A stretch of DNA of 64,000 nt, taken from positions 57,134 to 121,133 of the forward strand of contig JAEXDQ010000030.1 in assembly GCA_023401595.1 (NCBI GenBank). Reading direction: 5' to 3'. Source of the stretch: Spirochaetota bacterium (GTDB lineage Bacteria; Spirochaetota; Spirochaetia; Sphaerochaetales; Sphaerochaetaceae). Each line of letters begins with the position of its first letter. The stretch's first letter is position 1. Under the pieces are notes generated by a model. That model was not told the origin of the DNA and did no database searches. It saw nothing but the letters and a program-made list of their open reading frames with translations. Below are positions 44,863 to 54,264 of the stretch, in pieces. The translations under genes were made by a program, and so were the position numbers.

Positions 44863-46044
44863 ATGTTCATAGAGAATATCAAGCTGGCGTTCGCCGCAAT
44901 GCGTGGCAACAAGCTCAGGACGTTGCTTTCCCTGCTCGGGATCATCATCGGTGTTGGATCCGTGGTGGCGATCCTTACGTTGGGACAGAGCGCTACGGAG
45001 AGCATCACGGATTCCATTTCCTCCGGCGGACTGAACATGATTTCTATTTTCCCAGTCGCCAACCAGAAGACCACGGCGGTCTTTACCGAGGATTTCGGCG
45101 ATACCCTGATGCGCAATGTCGATGGCCTTGAATCGGTCCTGCCGCAGGTCAGCAGCAACGCCTACGTCCGCAATGGGCAGAAGCGTAAGAGCGTGACGGT
45201 CAACGGAGTGCTGTCGTCTTATGCCTCGGTACAGAACTATGAAGCCGATGAAGGGGAATTCTTCAGCAGCATGGACAATATCAACCGGCGGCAGGTCGTC
45301 GTGCTGGGAGCTGATGTAGCCAAAGAACTGTTCCCGTACGGCGATGCGGTAGGGCAATATGTTAGTCTGTTCCGCAACCAGGCGAAGAGCTATCTTGTCG
45401 TGGGGGTGATGAAGAAGAAGGATGCCTCGTTCAGCGGCTCGTATGACGCTGGCGTCTATATTCCCTACAACACCTATCAGCAGCGGTTCCGCCGTACTAC
45501 TACGGTGGGTTCCTATGCGGTCGAGGTAAATGAGGACTTCGATACCATCGCGGTCTCCGACAAGATCACCCTGTATCTGGACAACCTTGTGGGGACGGAC
45601 GCCTACGGGCTGTTCTCCCCCGCCACGTTGGTGGAGATGTCCAAGCAGATCACGGGGACCTTCAGCTCCTTCCTCGCGGCCATCGCGGCGATTTCCCTAT
45701 TGGTCGGCGGAATCGGCATCATGAACATCATGCTGGTGTCGGTGGCCGAGCGGACGAAGGAGATTGGAATTCGCAAAGCGCTCGGCGCGTCGCCCTCTAC
45801 GATCAGGGGACAGTTCCTGACCGAGGCGATTACATTGACGTTGATAGGCGGCGTCCTGGGGATCGTCCTGGGGGCGGGCATCAGCGTTGCGTTGACGAAC
45901 CTCGTGAAATGGTCGCTGCATCTATCCTATTTCTCTTTTGTGTTCGCCATGGGCTTCTCAATGTGCGTGGGGGTGTTCTTCGGGTGGTATCCCGCCATGA
46001 AGGCCTCCAAGCTTGATCCCATCGAGGCTTTGAACTACGAATAA
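44863..46044 (+). CDS. MacB/FtsX-type ABC transporter permease
   Basis: 393 residues, start right after GGAGGAATGAC. Membrane helix 1 (L-L-S-L-L-G-I-I-I-G-V-G-S-V-V-A-I) is followed by a large periplasmic domain (about 45-265). Three more helices with G-G-I-G-I-M-N-I-M-L-V-S-V-A-E-R-T-K-E-I-G follow, the signature of the MacB permease family. It uses ATP energy to push substrates from the periplasm through the TolC duct. Typical substrates elsewhere are macrolides, peptides and lipoproteins; the substrate here is unknown. Confidence 0.92.
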   Translation: MFIENIKLAFAAMRGNKLRTLLSLLGIIIGVGSVVAILTLGQSATESITDSISSGGLNMISIFPVANQKTTAVFTEDFGDTLMRNVDGLESVLPQVSSNAYVRNGQKRKSVTVNGVLSSYASVQNYEADEGEFFSSMDNINRRQVVVLGADVAKELFPYGDAVGQYVSLFRNQAKSYLVVGVMKKKDASFSGSYDAGVYIPYNTYQQRFRRTTTVGSYAVEVNEDFDTIAVSDKITLYLDNLVGTDAYGLFSPATLVEMSKQITGTFSSFLAAIAAISLLVGGIGIMNIMLVSVAERTKEIGIRKALGASPSTIRGQFLTEAITLTLIGGVLGIVLGAGISVALTNLVKWSLHLSYFSFVFAMGFSMCVGVFFGWYPAMKASKLDPIEALNYE

Positions 46045-46101
46045 TGGAGGACTTTTCGCCACGTCGTCGATATATTTCGTAAGGGAAGGGAGATTGCAAT
46101 C

Positions 46102-47469
46102 GTGAAAAAGAAGGAAAGGAAGCGAAGATGGTCGATCGCCAACGGCAAGGAGCCCATATTTGTCGTTTCAGGGCTCATGGCCGCGTTTCTACTTCTTATC
46201 TGTCTGGTATTGTTTTTGTCGTACAATATCATCAAGACGGAAAACCTGAATATCCAGCTGCGGGCTGAACGGGCGTTCAACTCTGTATACGTCACCCTGT
46301 CTACTATAACGGGAGGTTCCTCCTATTCCAGCTCGGCGTTCGATACCTACGCCATATCGAAGGCGACGCGGGTCATGCAGGAGGAGGGGGTACGGGCGAT
46401 AGGCATCTATGAGGACAACGGAAGGTTCAGCTTCGGTCTCGGCGCCGCTCCGTACTCCCTTTCGTTGGAGCATCTGAACATCCTGCGCAACAATGAAGAC
46501 AACATCCAGTCCGGCATCCTGACCTACAACAGGGAGACGGGAATGATCGAATACCTTCGTTTCGCCCGTCAGATATTGCTTGATATCGGAACATTCAGCT
46601 TTTCCGACAACAGCCTGATCAGCAATCCGGTCGAGTTTCCCAATATCCTCTATATCCTGTTCGACGGCCATGCCTACCAGCGGAGGCTCACGATGGTCAA
46701 GGCGTTCTCGTTTTTCACGATTATGGCTATCGGGGTGTTTTTCCTGATAGTCGTCAATATCTATCAAAGCAACCGGCAGTACCGGGTTACTTTGGCCAAG
46801 CAGGAAAGCCTCGTGAACCTGGGCGAAGCGGCCCGGACGCTGACCCATGAAATCAAGAATCCGTTGAGCGCCATCACCATCCAGATCGCTTTGCTGAAGA
46901 AGATGCTGCCCCCCGAGCATAAGGAGGACCTGCAAGTCGTGGATCTCGAGGTGCAGCGGCTGATTCAGCTTACAAACAAGGTCAGCGATTTCCTGCGCAA
47001 TCCTCTGGGAACGCCCGAGACGCTTGATCTGCCTCCGTTCATCGGGACGATTGCCCAACGCTTCCCGATGCCGGTTGTGTTCTCATTGAAAAGCCTGGAG
47101 CATGTTTCGGTCGATTTCGATGTCGACAGGGCCAGGTCCGTATTCGAGAATCTGCTGAAGAACGCGATGGAAAGCTGTCATGACAGGGATCCCCAGGTCG
47201 AGGTAGAGATCAGTCTGGATAAACGGGATCTCGTCCATGTCTATGTCCGCGACCGTGGCGACGGAATCCCGGAAGGCGAGGAGAAAAAGATATTCGATCC
47301 GTTCTTTACGACGAAGATACATGGTTCAGGAATCGGATTGTCTATCTCCAGACAGTTTGTGAAAGCCCGCGGCGGCAATATCCGCCTCTATCCGAGAGAA
47401 GGAGGAGGCACGGTGGCCGAGGTCGTCCTGCCTCGGTCCTCGCATAAGCAGGGTATATTGGAAGCGTAG
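46102..47469 (+). CDS. Membrane sensor histidine kinase, NtrB-like
   Basis: 455 residues, GTG start after GGGAAGGGAG. Two membrane helices (about 22-44 and 203-222) enclose a periplasmic sensor of about 160 residues without a recognised fold. The kinase core has L-T-H-E-I-K-N-P-L-S-A-I (phosphorylated His near 250), N-L-L-K-N-A-M-E, D-R-G-D-G-I-P and G-S-G-I-G-L-S-I. H-E-I-K-N-P-L is typical of NtrB/ZraS kinases that pair with sigma-54 activators. It probably senses envelope stress or the pump's substrate and phosphorylates the next gene product. Confidence 0.9.
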   Translation: MKKKERKRRWSIANGKEPIFVVSGLMAAFLLLICLVLFLSYNIIKTENLNIQLRAERAFNSVYVTLSTITGGSSYSSSAFDTYAISKATRVMQEEGVRAIGIYEDNGRFSFGLGAAPYSLSLEHLNILRNNEDNIQSGILTYNRETGMIEYLRFARQILLDIGTFSFSDNSLISNPVEFPNILYILFDGHAYQRRLTMVKAFSFFTIMAIGVFFLIVVNIYQSNRQYRVTLAKQESLVNLGEAARTLTHEIKNPLSAITIQIALLKKMLPPEHKEDLQVVDLEVQRLIQLTNKVSDFLRNPLGTPETLDLPPFIGTIAQRFPMPVVFSLKSLEHVSVDFDVDRARSVFENLLKNAMESCHDRDPQVEVEISLDKRDLVHVYVRDRGDGIPEGEEKKIFDPFFTTKIHGSGIGLSISRQFVKARGGNIRLYPREGGGTVAEVVLPRSSHKQGILEA

Positions 47470-47504
47470 TCCGCCATAGTGAACAGGATAAAAGAAAGGA
47501 ACGA

Positions 47505-48875
47505 ATGATGAAGATCTTGATTGTTGATGATGAACCGAATATCAGGGAACTCATGAGGAAGTACCTTGGACTTGAAGGTATCGACAGCGATGGTGCGGAA
47601 AATGGGTTTTCTGCCCAGCGTCTGCTGAAGGAGACTCCATACGACGCTTGTCTGGTCGATCTGAAGATGCCTGGAATGGATGGCCTGCAGTTGATCATCT
47701 GGTTGCGGCAGGAAGGCTTCCGGATGCCCGTGATCATGATTTCCGCCCATGGGGAGATCAACGACGCGGTTTCCGCGTTGAAGGAAGGCGCCCAGGACTA
47801 TATCGTGAAACCGTTCGACCCTGAGGAGCTGACCATCAGGCTGAAGAAGCTGGTCGAAGCCCAGAACCTGCGCAACCTCGTTGAATCGGAATCCAGGGCG
47901 AACGAAGACGGCGGGCAGAGCGGCTTTATCGGGGATTCCCTGCCGATCCGCAAGATCAAGGAGGTGATCGGCCGTATCGCCGACAGTCCCGCCACCGTGC
48001 TGATCACAGGCGAAAGCGGTACCGGCAAGGAGGTAGTGGCCCGTGAAATCCATGCCTCCTCGTTGTTGAAGGACGGTCCGTTTGTCGCGATCAATATCGG
48101 CGGAGTACCCGAGAACCTGTTGGAAAGTGAATTGTTCGGATACGAAAAGGGCGCTTTCACCGGCGCCATGAGCCGTAAGCCCGGTATGTTTGAACTTGCT
48201 TCCGGGGGGACTTTGTTCCTCGATGAAATCGGCGATATGCCGTTGTCTTTGCAGGTGAAGATACTCCGCGTCCTGCAGGATCACAAGATAACCCGTCTGG
48301 GCGGGACTACTCCGATCCCGATCAACGCGAGGATCATCGCCGCGACCAACAAGAATCTTGAGGACATGGTCCGACAGGGAAATTTCCGGGAGGATCTGTT
48401 CTATCGTCTGAACGTCGTCCGTATCGAGATACCTCCTTTGAGAGAACGCCGGGACGACGTCCCGCTGCTTGTCGCGGGAATCATCCGGCGGCTGAACCGT
48501 CAGATGGGCCATAAGATAGAGGGGCTTTCCCCGGAAGCTTTGGAGATGCTGAAGCATCATAATTTCTACGGGAACGTCCGTGAGCTTGAAAACATTCTGG
48601 AACGCGCGGTGATCTTCGCCGACGGTTCTCTGATCCGGACGGACGATCTGGATCTTCGTGGAAGCGTCTCGCGGCCCGACAGCCAGTCGGCGTCGAACGC
48701 CGTATACGCCGATGTCGTTTCCAGCGAGGCTCGCAGTCTCAAGGAGATGGAGGAGGACGCTATCATCAGGGCGTTGCACCGTTGGGAAGGCAATCGCACC
48801 CGGGCCGCCGAGGAGCTTGGCATCAGCCGACGCACGCTGATCAACAAGATCGCTGAATACGGACTGGATCTGTAG
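47505..48875 (+). CDS. Sigma-54-dependent response regulator, NtrC family
   Basis: 456 residues, start after AAAGGAACGA. The receiver domain (1-120) has Asp 52 as phosphorylation site (L-V-D-L-K-M-P-G-M-D). The AAA+ domain carries Walker A G-E-S-G-T-G-K-E at 169-176, the sigma-54 contact loop G-A-F-T-G-A at 216-221 and F-L-D-E-I-G-D-M. The C-terminal Fis-type helix-turn-helix is N-R-T-R-A-A-E-E-L-G-I-S-R-R-T-L. It should activate sigma-54 promoters, and one lies at 41359 in front of its own operon, which suggests positive feedback. Confidence 0.93.
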   Translation: MMKILIVDDEPNIRELMRKYLGLEGIDSDGAENGFSAQRLLKETPYDACLVDLKMPGMDGLQLIIWLRQEGFRMPVIMISAHGEINDAVSALKEGAQDYIVKPFDPEELTIRLKKLVEAQNLRNLVESESRANEDGGQSGFIGDSLPIRKIKEVIGRIADSPATVLITGESGTGKEVVAREIHASSLLKDGPFVAINIGGVPENLLESELFGYEKGAFTGAMSRKPGMFELASGGTLFLDEIGDMPLSLQVKILRVLQDHKITRLGGTTPIPINARIIAATNKNLEDMVRQGNFREDLFYRLNVVRIEIPPLRERRDDVPLLVAGIIRRLNRQMGHKIEGLSPEALEMLKHHNFYGNVRELENILERAVIFADGSLIRTDDLDLRGSVSRPDSQSASNAVYADVVSSEARSLKEMEEDAIIRALHRWEGNRTRAAEELGISRRTLINKIAEYGLDL

Positions 48876-48973
48876 CGTCCCCGAATCGGTCTCCTTTTGA
48901 CTGCCGGTATTCCGCGTCTTTTCGCGTCCTTCCGCGTCAGATGCCGGGCGGCCCTGTCGCAATCGTATATGTG

Positions 48974-49002
48974 TTGACTGGCGAACTGGGAGACCGTACA
49001 CT
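48974..49002 (+). promoter_or_regulatory. Promoter of pepF
   Basis: TTGACT at 48974-48979, 17-bp spacer, TACACT at 48997-49002. The transcript would start about 10 bp before the hairpin at 49018. Confidence 0.55.
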
Positions 49003-49017
49003 GGCTATGTCCTGAAT

Positions 49018-49046
49018 CGGAGGGTGTTCCATATCCTCCGTTTTTT
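49018..49046 (+). terminator. Intrinsic terminator between the NtrC operon and pepF, inside the pepF leader
   Basis: CGGAGG and CCTCCG arms with an 11-base loop, followed by six T. It ends the NtrC operon but lies downstream of the pepF promoter. Confidence 0.8.
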
Positions 49047-49067
49047 GCCATGAAGGAGTCTACCGCG

Positions 49068-50852
49068 ATGCAAACGTTGCCCCGTTGGGATATCAGTCCC
49101 ATCTATCCTGGAATAAAAAGTGATGAGTTCCTTTCCGACCTCGCCCATATGGGCGAGCTTGCTTCCCGCCTTGACCTGATGCTGGACGATGAATCCTCCC
49201 GCAAGGCGGACCTGACGGAATGGTTGGCGAGGGTCCTGGCGACATACCAGGACATGCTCGACCATCTGGAGACCTTGAACGCCTACGCCAGCGCTGTGCT
49301 GACCACCGATACCGCCGACGTCGACGCCATGAACGGCCTGAACAAGGTCGAAGAGGCGGCGTTGCAGGTACAGGCGGTGGATGTGAAGCTTCTCAACGCC
49401 TTCGCGGCTGAGCAGGATGGAATAGAACGCCTGCTCGTCTCGAAGGATGAATTCAAGCCATATGCCTATGTGGTCGGAGAATTGTTCAAGGCGCAGAAGC
49501 ATCAGATGTCCCCCGCCGAGGAAGCGCTGGCCGCCGATCTCAACCGTAGCGGTACCGATGCCTGGAGCCGGTTGCAGGAGGCTGTCTCTTCTTCCGCCAC
49601 GGCTGTCTGGGATGAATCCACCGGCGAACGCAAGACGGTGATTCAGCTCAGGGCCTTGGCCACCGACGCCGACCGCGCGGTCAGGGAGAAGGCGTACCGA
49701 AAGGAGCTTGAGGTCTGGAAGGAGCATGAGGTCGATATGGCCTATTCGTTATGCGGGGTCAAAGGCGCTACCATTACGCTTGACAGACGGCGCGGCTGGC
49801 ATGATCCCTTGGACCGCGCCGTAAGCCAGGCCCGTATCGACAGAACCGTGCTGGACGCCTTGATCCATACGTTGGAAAAGAACCTTCCGATGTTCCGCAA
49901 GTATCTTATGAGCAAGGCGAAGCTGCTGGGGGTCGGCCGGTGCGCTTTCTACGATCTGTTCGCTCCTGTAGGGACTTCCACGAAGAAGTGGTCTTTCAAC
50001 GAGGCCCGGGAGTTCATTATCCGTCAATTCTCGGCGTTCAGCCCCGCCATGGGCGCGTTCGCGAAGTCGGCGTTCGAGCGGAACTGGATAGACGCTGAGC
50101 CTCGCCACGGGAAGGTCGGGGGCGCATATGATACCGCGTTCCCGCTTCGCAGGCAGAGTCGGATCCTTTCAAATTTCGATTACAGCTTTTCCGGTGTATC
50201 GACATTGGCTCATGAGCTTGGGCATGCATACCATGACAGCATCGTGCTGGGATATCCCTCGTTGCTGCGGACCTATCCCATGACGTTGGCTGAGACCGCG
50301 TCGATTTTCAGTGAGTTCATCGTGTTCCAAGGCGCTCTGGCCGATAGCGACGTCGAGGGCGGGGTGGCTTTGATCGAGCATTTCCTACAGGACGCCTGTC
50401 AGGTCTGCGTCGATATCCTTTGCCGGTTCTACTTTGAGAACGCGGTGTTCGCACGTCGTCAGGAAGGTGATCTCATGGCGGATGAGCTTTGTGCCATGAT
50501 GCTCGACTGTCAGAAGAAGACCTATGGGGAAGGTCTGGACCCTGAGGCTTTGCACCCCTACATGTGGGCGGTCAAGGGACATTACTACAGCAGCGATCTC
50601 TCCTTCTACAATTTTCCCTATGCGTTCGGCCAGCTGTTCGGTCTGGGGCTGTACGCCCGCAGCAAGGAGGATGCGTCGTTCCCCGAGAGCTATGTCAAGC
50701 TGTTGCGCAAGACCGGTAGCGACAGCGCGGTGAACGTAGCGGCCACCGCGGGCTGCGATATCACCGGCGAGGCGTTCTGGCAGGAGGGAATGGATATCAT
50801 TTCCTCGTATTGCGAACAGTTCTGCGCCTTCGCGGACGGACAGGGTCGGTAA
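49068..50852 (+). CDS. pepF: Oligoendopeptidase F (M3 family)
   Basis: 594 residues from ATG 49068, which has AAGGAG 9 bp upstream; the ATG at 49050 overlaps that site and is rejected. The zinc motif H-E-L-G-H lies near residue 385 (T-L-A-H-E-L-G-H-A-Y-H), with the third ligand in E-T-A-S-I-F-S-E-F. It is an intracellular peptidase for peptides of about 7-17 residues. The N-terminal helical domain W-D-I-S-P-I-Y-P-G matches the family. Its stop overlaps the next start. Confidence 0.93.
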   Translation: MQTLPRWDISPIYPGIKSDEFLSDLAHMGELASRLDLMLDDESSRKADLTEWLARVLATYQDMLDHLETLNAYASAVLTTDTADVDAMNGLNKVEEAALQVQAVDVKLLNAFAAEQDGIERLLVSKDEFKPYAYVVGELFKAQKHQMSPAEEALAADLNRSGTDAWSRLQEAVSSSATAVWDESTGERKTVIQLRALATDADRAVREKAYRKELEVWKEHEVDMAYSLCGVKGATITLDRRRGWHDPLDRAVSQARIDRTVLDALIHTLEKNLPMFRKYLMSKAKLLGVGRCAFYDLFAPVGTSTKKWSFNEAREFIIRQFSAFSPAMGAFAKSAFERNWIDAEPRHGKVGGAYDTAFPLRRQSRILSNFDYSFSGVSTLAHELGHAYHDSIVLGYPSLLRTYPMTLAETASIFSEFIVFQGALADSDVEGGVALIEHFLQDACQVCVDILCRFYFENAVFARRQEGDLMADELCAMMLDCQKKTYGEGLDPEALHPYMWAVKGHYYSSDLSFYNFPYAFGQLFGLGLYARSKEDASFPESYVKLLRKTGSDSAVNVAATAGCDITGEAFWQEGMDIISSYCEQFCAFADGQGR

Positions 50853-52057
50853 TGGACCGTCTCGACGTTCGGATACAGAAATTGGTTCAAGGGGGCGATG
50901 GCTTCGCCGTCGCTCCCGATGGCCGGGCTATGTTTGTCGCCGGCGCGCTGCCCGGCGAACTGGTTTCCTGCCGGACGACGCAGCAGAAGAAGAATTACCT
51001 CAGGGCGGAGGTTCTGGAAATACTGGAGCCTTCTTCGGAGCGCGTCGAGCCCCCCTGTCCCTATTACGGCAGATGCGGAGGCTGCAACCTCATGCATCTG
51101 GCTTCCGGCGCGCAAGCCGCGGCGAAACGTTCCATAGTCTTGGAGAATCTGCGACGAATCGGTGGTTTATCTCAAAATGATGACCTGCTCATTAATGATT
51201 GTGAAGAAAACGGTATTAATAATCCTTGTTGGGGCTATCGAAGCAGGGTGAGATTTCATGTAGATCAGATAACCGGTTCCGTTGGCTTTCTCGGCGCGGG
51301 CAGCGCTGACCTTGTTGATATCCGCCATTGTCCCGTATTGACGCCGGCCTTGGAAGGGCTATTGGACGGGGGCCGCGAGGAGCTTGTCCGCCGGGCGGTT
51401 CCCATGTCGTCCGGCCTTGGACATGACGGGCGGCGGCCTGGACCGACGCGTACCGGAGCCTCCCGGCGTTATGCCGAGATTCCCGTTATCGCCGGAGACA
51501 TGGAGCTGTCGTTCAATTCCGACATCGTAGGGCTGACTGTGGCGGGGCGGATGTTCTATGTCGATTCTTCTGTGTTCTTCCAATCCAACCGGTTCGTATT
51601 GCCGTCCTTGGTGTCCTTTGTCACTGCCCATGTGGTCGGTACCAGGGTAATGGACCTCTACTCCGGGGTGGGAACGTTCAGCGCGTTCCTTGAGCGGGAA
51701 GGGTTGGAGGTCGTGGCGGTCGAACGGGAGCCCCGGTGCCTTGAACTCGCCCGTCGCAATCTTTCCCGGACGGAGTTCTTTACTGGCGCGGTGGAGCGTT
51801 GGGGCGTCGGAAGACATCCCGCCGTGGATACCGTGGTGGTCGATCCTCCCCGGGTCGGTCTCGACGCGGGTGTTCCAGGTATGATAGCCTCCTGGCGACC
51901 CCGTAGGATCATCTATGTATCCTGCGACAGCGTTACGCTCGCCCGAGACTTGCAGAAATTCATCCAACAAGGGTATAGTCCAGTCATGGTGAAGGTCTTC
52001 GATTTCTATCCCCAGACGTTTCATCAGGAGACGGTTCTGGTCTTGGATAGGGAATGA
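50852..52057 (+). CDS. RNA uracil-C5 methyltransferase (TrmA/RlmD family)
   Basis: 401 residues from ATG 50852, sharing one base with the pepF stop (TAATG). The N-terminal TRAM domain has I-Q-K-L-V-Q-G-G-D-G-F-A-V. Fe-S ligands are C-P-Y-Y-G-R-C-G-G-C near residues 67-76. The SAM-binding site is D-L-Y-S-G-V-G-T-F and the catalytic Cys lies in Y-V-S-C-D-S-V-T-L-A-R-D. It methylates uridine in 23S rRNA or tRNA; RlmC, RlmD and TrmFO-like roles cannot be separated by eye. A short AT-rich stretch around 51170-51230 stands out in the gene. Confidence 0.88.
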   Translation: MDRLDVRIQKLVQGGDGFAVAPDGRAMFVAGALPGELVSCRTTQQKKNYLRAEVLEILEPSSERVEPPCPYYGRCGGCNLMHLASGAQAAAKRSIVLENLRRIGGLSQNDDLLINDCEENGINNPCWGYRSRVRFHVDQITGSVGFLGAGSADLVDIRHCPVLTPALEGLLDGGREELVRRAVPMSSGLGHDGRRPGPTRTGASRRYAEIPVIAGDMELSFNSDIVGLTVAGRMFYVDSSVFFQSNRFVLPSLVSFVTAHVVGTRVMDLYSGVGTFSAFLEREGLEVVAVEREPRCLELARRNLSRTEFFTGAVERWGVGRHPAVDTVVVDPPRVGLDAGVPGMIASWRPRRIIYVSCDSVTLARDLQKFIQQGYSPVMVKVFDFYPQTFHQETVLVLDRE

Positions 52058-52113
52058 AGCTCCGGCGACTGTGCGCCATAGGGGCGCGCGCTGGTTCATA
52101 AGCGAGGAAAAAG

Positions 52114-54051
52114 ATGAGAGATGGCTTCATAAGCTGCGCCGCGGTTTCTCCGAGTCTCAGGGTCGCGGATTGCTCCTACAACGGGGCTCGGATCATCGAG
52201 GCTATCGACGCCGCCTGCGAAAAGCGGGTGAGTCTGCTTGTATTCCCGGAACTCGCCGTCACGGGCTACACCTGCGCCGATCTGTTCCTGCAGCAATCCC
52301 TGGTGCGGGCCGCGGAGCGGACGTTGCTGGAGATCGTCGCGCATACGGAGGGGCGGCGGATCGTGGTGGTGGTCGGCGTTCCTTTCGCCGACGGCTCAAA
52401 GCTCTACAATTGCGCCGCGGTTATCTGTTGTGGCGAGCTGCTCGGCGTAGTGCCGAAGACGAATCTTCCGAATTATCAGGAATTCTATGAGCGCAGGTGG
52501 TTCAATCCCGCGCCGTCGCAGCTCGGGACGATCCTTGTCGGAGGAGTGGAATTCCCTTTTGGCGCCAATCTGTTGTTCCGTTGTGAGGATATGCCGGAAT
52601 TCTGTCTCGCCGTCGAGGTCTGCGAGGATCTGTGGGTTCCTTGTCCCCCCTCGATTTCCCATGCGCAGGCGGGAGCGACGATCATTGCCAATGTGTCCGC
52701 GAGCGATGAGACCGTCGGCAAAGCGGAGTACCGCAGGTCGTTGGTCGAAGGGCAGTCGGCCCGTTTGCTCTGCGGATACATCTACTGCGACGCGGGGGAG
52801 GGGGAATCCACCACCGATCTGGTGTTCATTGGAAACGATCTGATCTGTGAGGACGGCGTCTGCCTCGCGGAGCATTCCCGCTTGCCTGATACGCTGCTGA
52901 CGACTGAGATAGACGTCCAGAAGCTGACTTTGGAACGCCGGCGGCTGACGACGTTCGAAGAACTGCCCCGGCGGGATGATTATTTTGAAATTGTCTTCAG
53001 GCTTCCGATTGCCCCCTGCCGGTTGACCCGGCCGGTCTCCCGCCTCCCGTTCGTCCCCGCGGAGGGTGCGGACAGGGCTCGGCGATGCGAGACGATCCTG
53101 ACCCTGCAGGCTCTTGGTTTAAAGCAACGGCTTGAACACACCCACGCGGCCTGCGCCGTAGTCGGCCTTTCCGGCGGACTTGATTCTACGTTGGCGCTGC
53201 TGGTCGCAACGCGGGCGTTCGACATGCTCGGTTGGAGCCGTGAACGGATCGTGGCCGTCACCATGCCCGGATTCGGGACGACGAAACGCACCAAGGGCAA
53301 CGCCGAAACCTTGGCGGAGGCGTCGGGCGTTGCGTTGCGGGTAGTCGATATCAGCGAATCGGTCCGACTCCATTTCGAGGATATCGGTCATGATCCTGGA
53401 AAGCTGGACGTGACGTATGAGAACAGCCAGGCCCGTGAACGTACCCAGGTGCTGATGGACATCGCCAACCAGTGCAACGGTCTGGTCGTCGGTACCGGCG
53501 ATCTCTCTGAGCTTGCGTTGGGATGGGCTACGTACAACGGCGACCATATGTCGATGTATGGCGTAAACGCGTCTATTCCCAAGACGTTGGTCCGGCATTT
53601 GGTCCGGCATGTGGCGGATATCGGCGAACCTGTCTTGCAGAAAGTCCTGTATGATATCCTCGACACGCCCGTAAGCCCCGAATTGCTGCCTGCTTCTGCG
53701 GATGGCGCTATCAGTCAGGTAACAGAGGATATCGTCGGTCCGTATGAGCTTCATGACTTCTTCCTGTACCAGATCGTCCGTTGGGGGTTCTCCCCTGCGA
53801 AGGTGTTGCGGCTCGCCTTGTACGCTTTTGATTCCGTCTATGACGTCGCCGTTATCCAGAAATGGTTGAAGACGTTCTACCGGCGGTTCTTCTCCCAGCA
53901 GTTCAAACGATCCTGTCTGCCCGATGGTCCGAAGGTCGGTTCCGTGACGCTTTCGCCTCGTGGCGATTGGCGGATGCCGAGCGATGCTTCCGTATCGCTG
54001 TGGATGCAGGAGCTTGAGGCCGTTTGCACGGATCAGGCTTCCGTTCATTGA
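52114..54051 (+). CDS. nadE: Glutamine-dependent NAD+ synthetase
   Basis: 645 residues. An N-terminal nitrilase-type glutaminase has the triad Glu in F-P-E-L-A-V-T-G-Y, Lys in P-K-T-N-L-P-N-Y and Cys in V-E-V-C-E-D-L-W. The C-terminal synthetase has G-L-S-G-G-L-D-S-T-L-A-L (ATP pyrophosphatase loop) and G-T-G-D-L-S-E-L-A-L-G-W. It amidates deamido-NAD+ with glutamine nitrogen. It is the last step of NAD synthesis. Confidence 0.95.
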   Translation: MRDGFISCAAVSPSLRVADCSYNGARIIEAIDAACEKRVSLLVFPELAVTGYTCADLFLQQSLVRAAERTLLEIVAHTEGRRIVVVVGVPFADGSKLYNCAAVICCGELLGVVPKTNLPNYQEFYERRWFNPAPSQLGTILVGGVEFPFGANLLFRCEDMPEFCLAVEVCEDLWVPCPPSISHAQAGATIIANVSASDETVGKAEYRRSLVEGQSARLLCGYIYCDAGEGESTTDLVFIGNDLICEDGVCLAEHSRLPDTLLTTEIDVQKLTLERRRLTTFEELPRRDDYFEIVFRLPIAPCRLTRPVSRLPFVPAEGADRARRCETILTLQALGLKQRLEHTHAACAVVGLSGGLDSTLALLVATRAFDMLGWSRERIVAVTMPGFGTTKRTKGNAETLAEASGVALRVVDISESVRLHFEDIGHDPGKLDVTYENSQARERTQVLMDIANQCNGLVVGTGDLSELALGWATYNGDHMSMYGVNASIPKTLVRHLVRHVADIGEPVLQKVLYDILDTPVSPELLPASADGAISQVTEDIVGPYELHDFFLYQIVRWGFSPAKVLRLALYAFDSVYDVAVIQKWLKTFYRRFFSQQFKRSCLPDGPKVGSVTLSPRGDWRMPSDASVSLWMQELEAVCTDQASVH

Positions 54052-54264
54052 TAATTGATAGAAGAACTCCGTTTGTCCTGGCTTGCCGGAGGAAAGTTTC
54101 GGTCGTCGGCCGTCCTTTCCTTGTGCCCGTTGGCTGAATTGCGCGAATATTTGAATATATATTAAAAATATGTATCCAAATAGCTATTCAGATGTTATAT
54201 AATTACAATATGAGATAGCAATCGGTATTCTCCATATGCCGGATTGCGAGGAAAGTTTGGCGAT

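Noticed and set aside
47388..49001. 537-residue minus-strand open frame
   Set aside because: Shadow of the NtrC-family gene, which has complete motifs.
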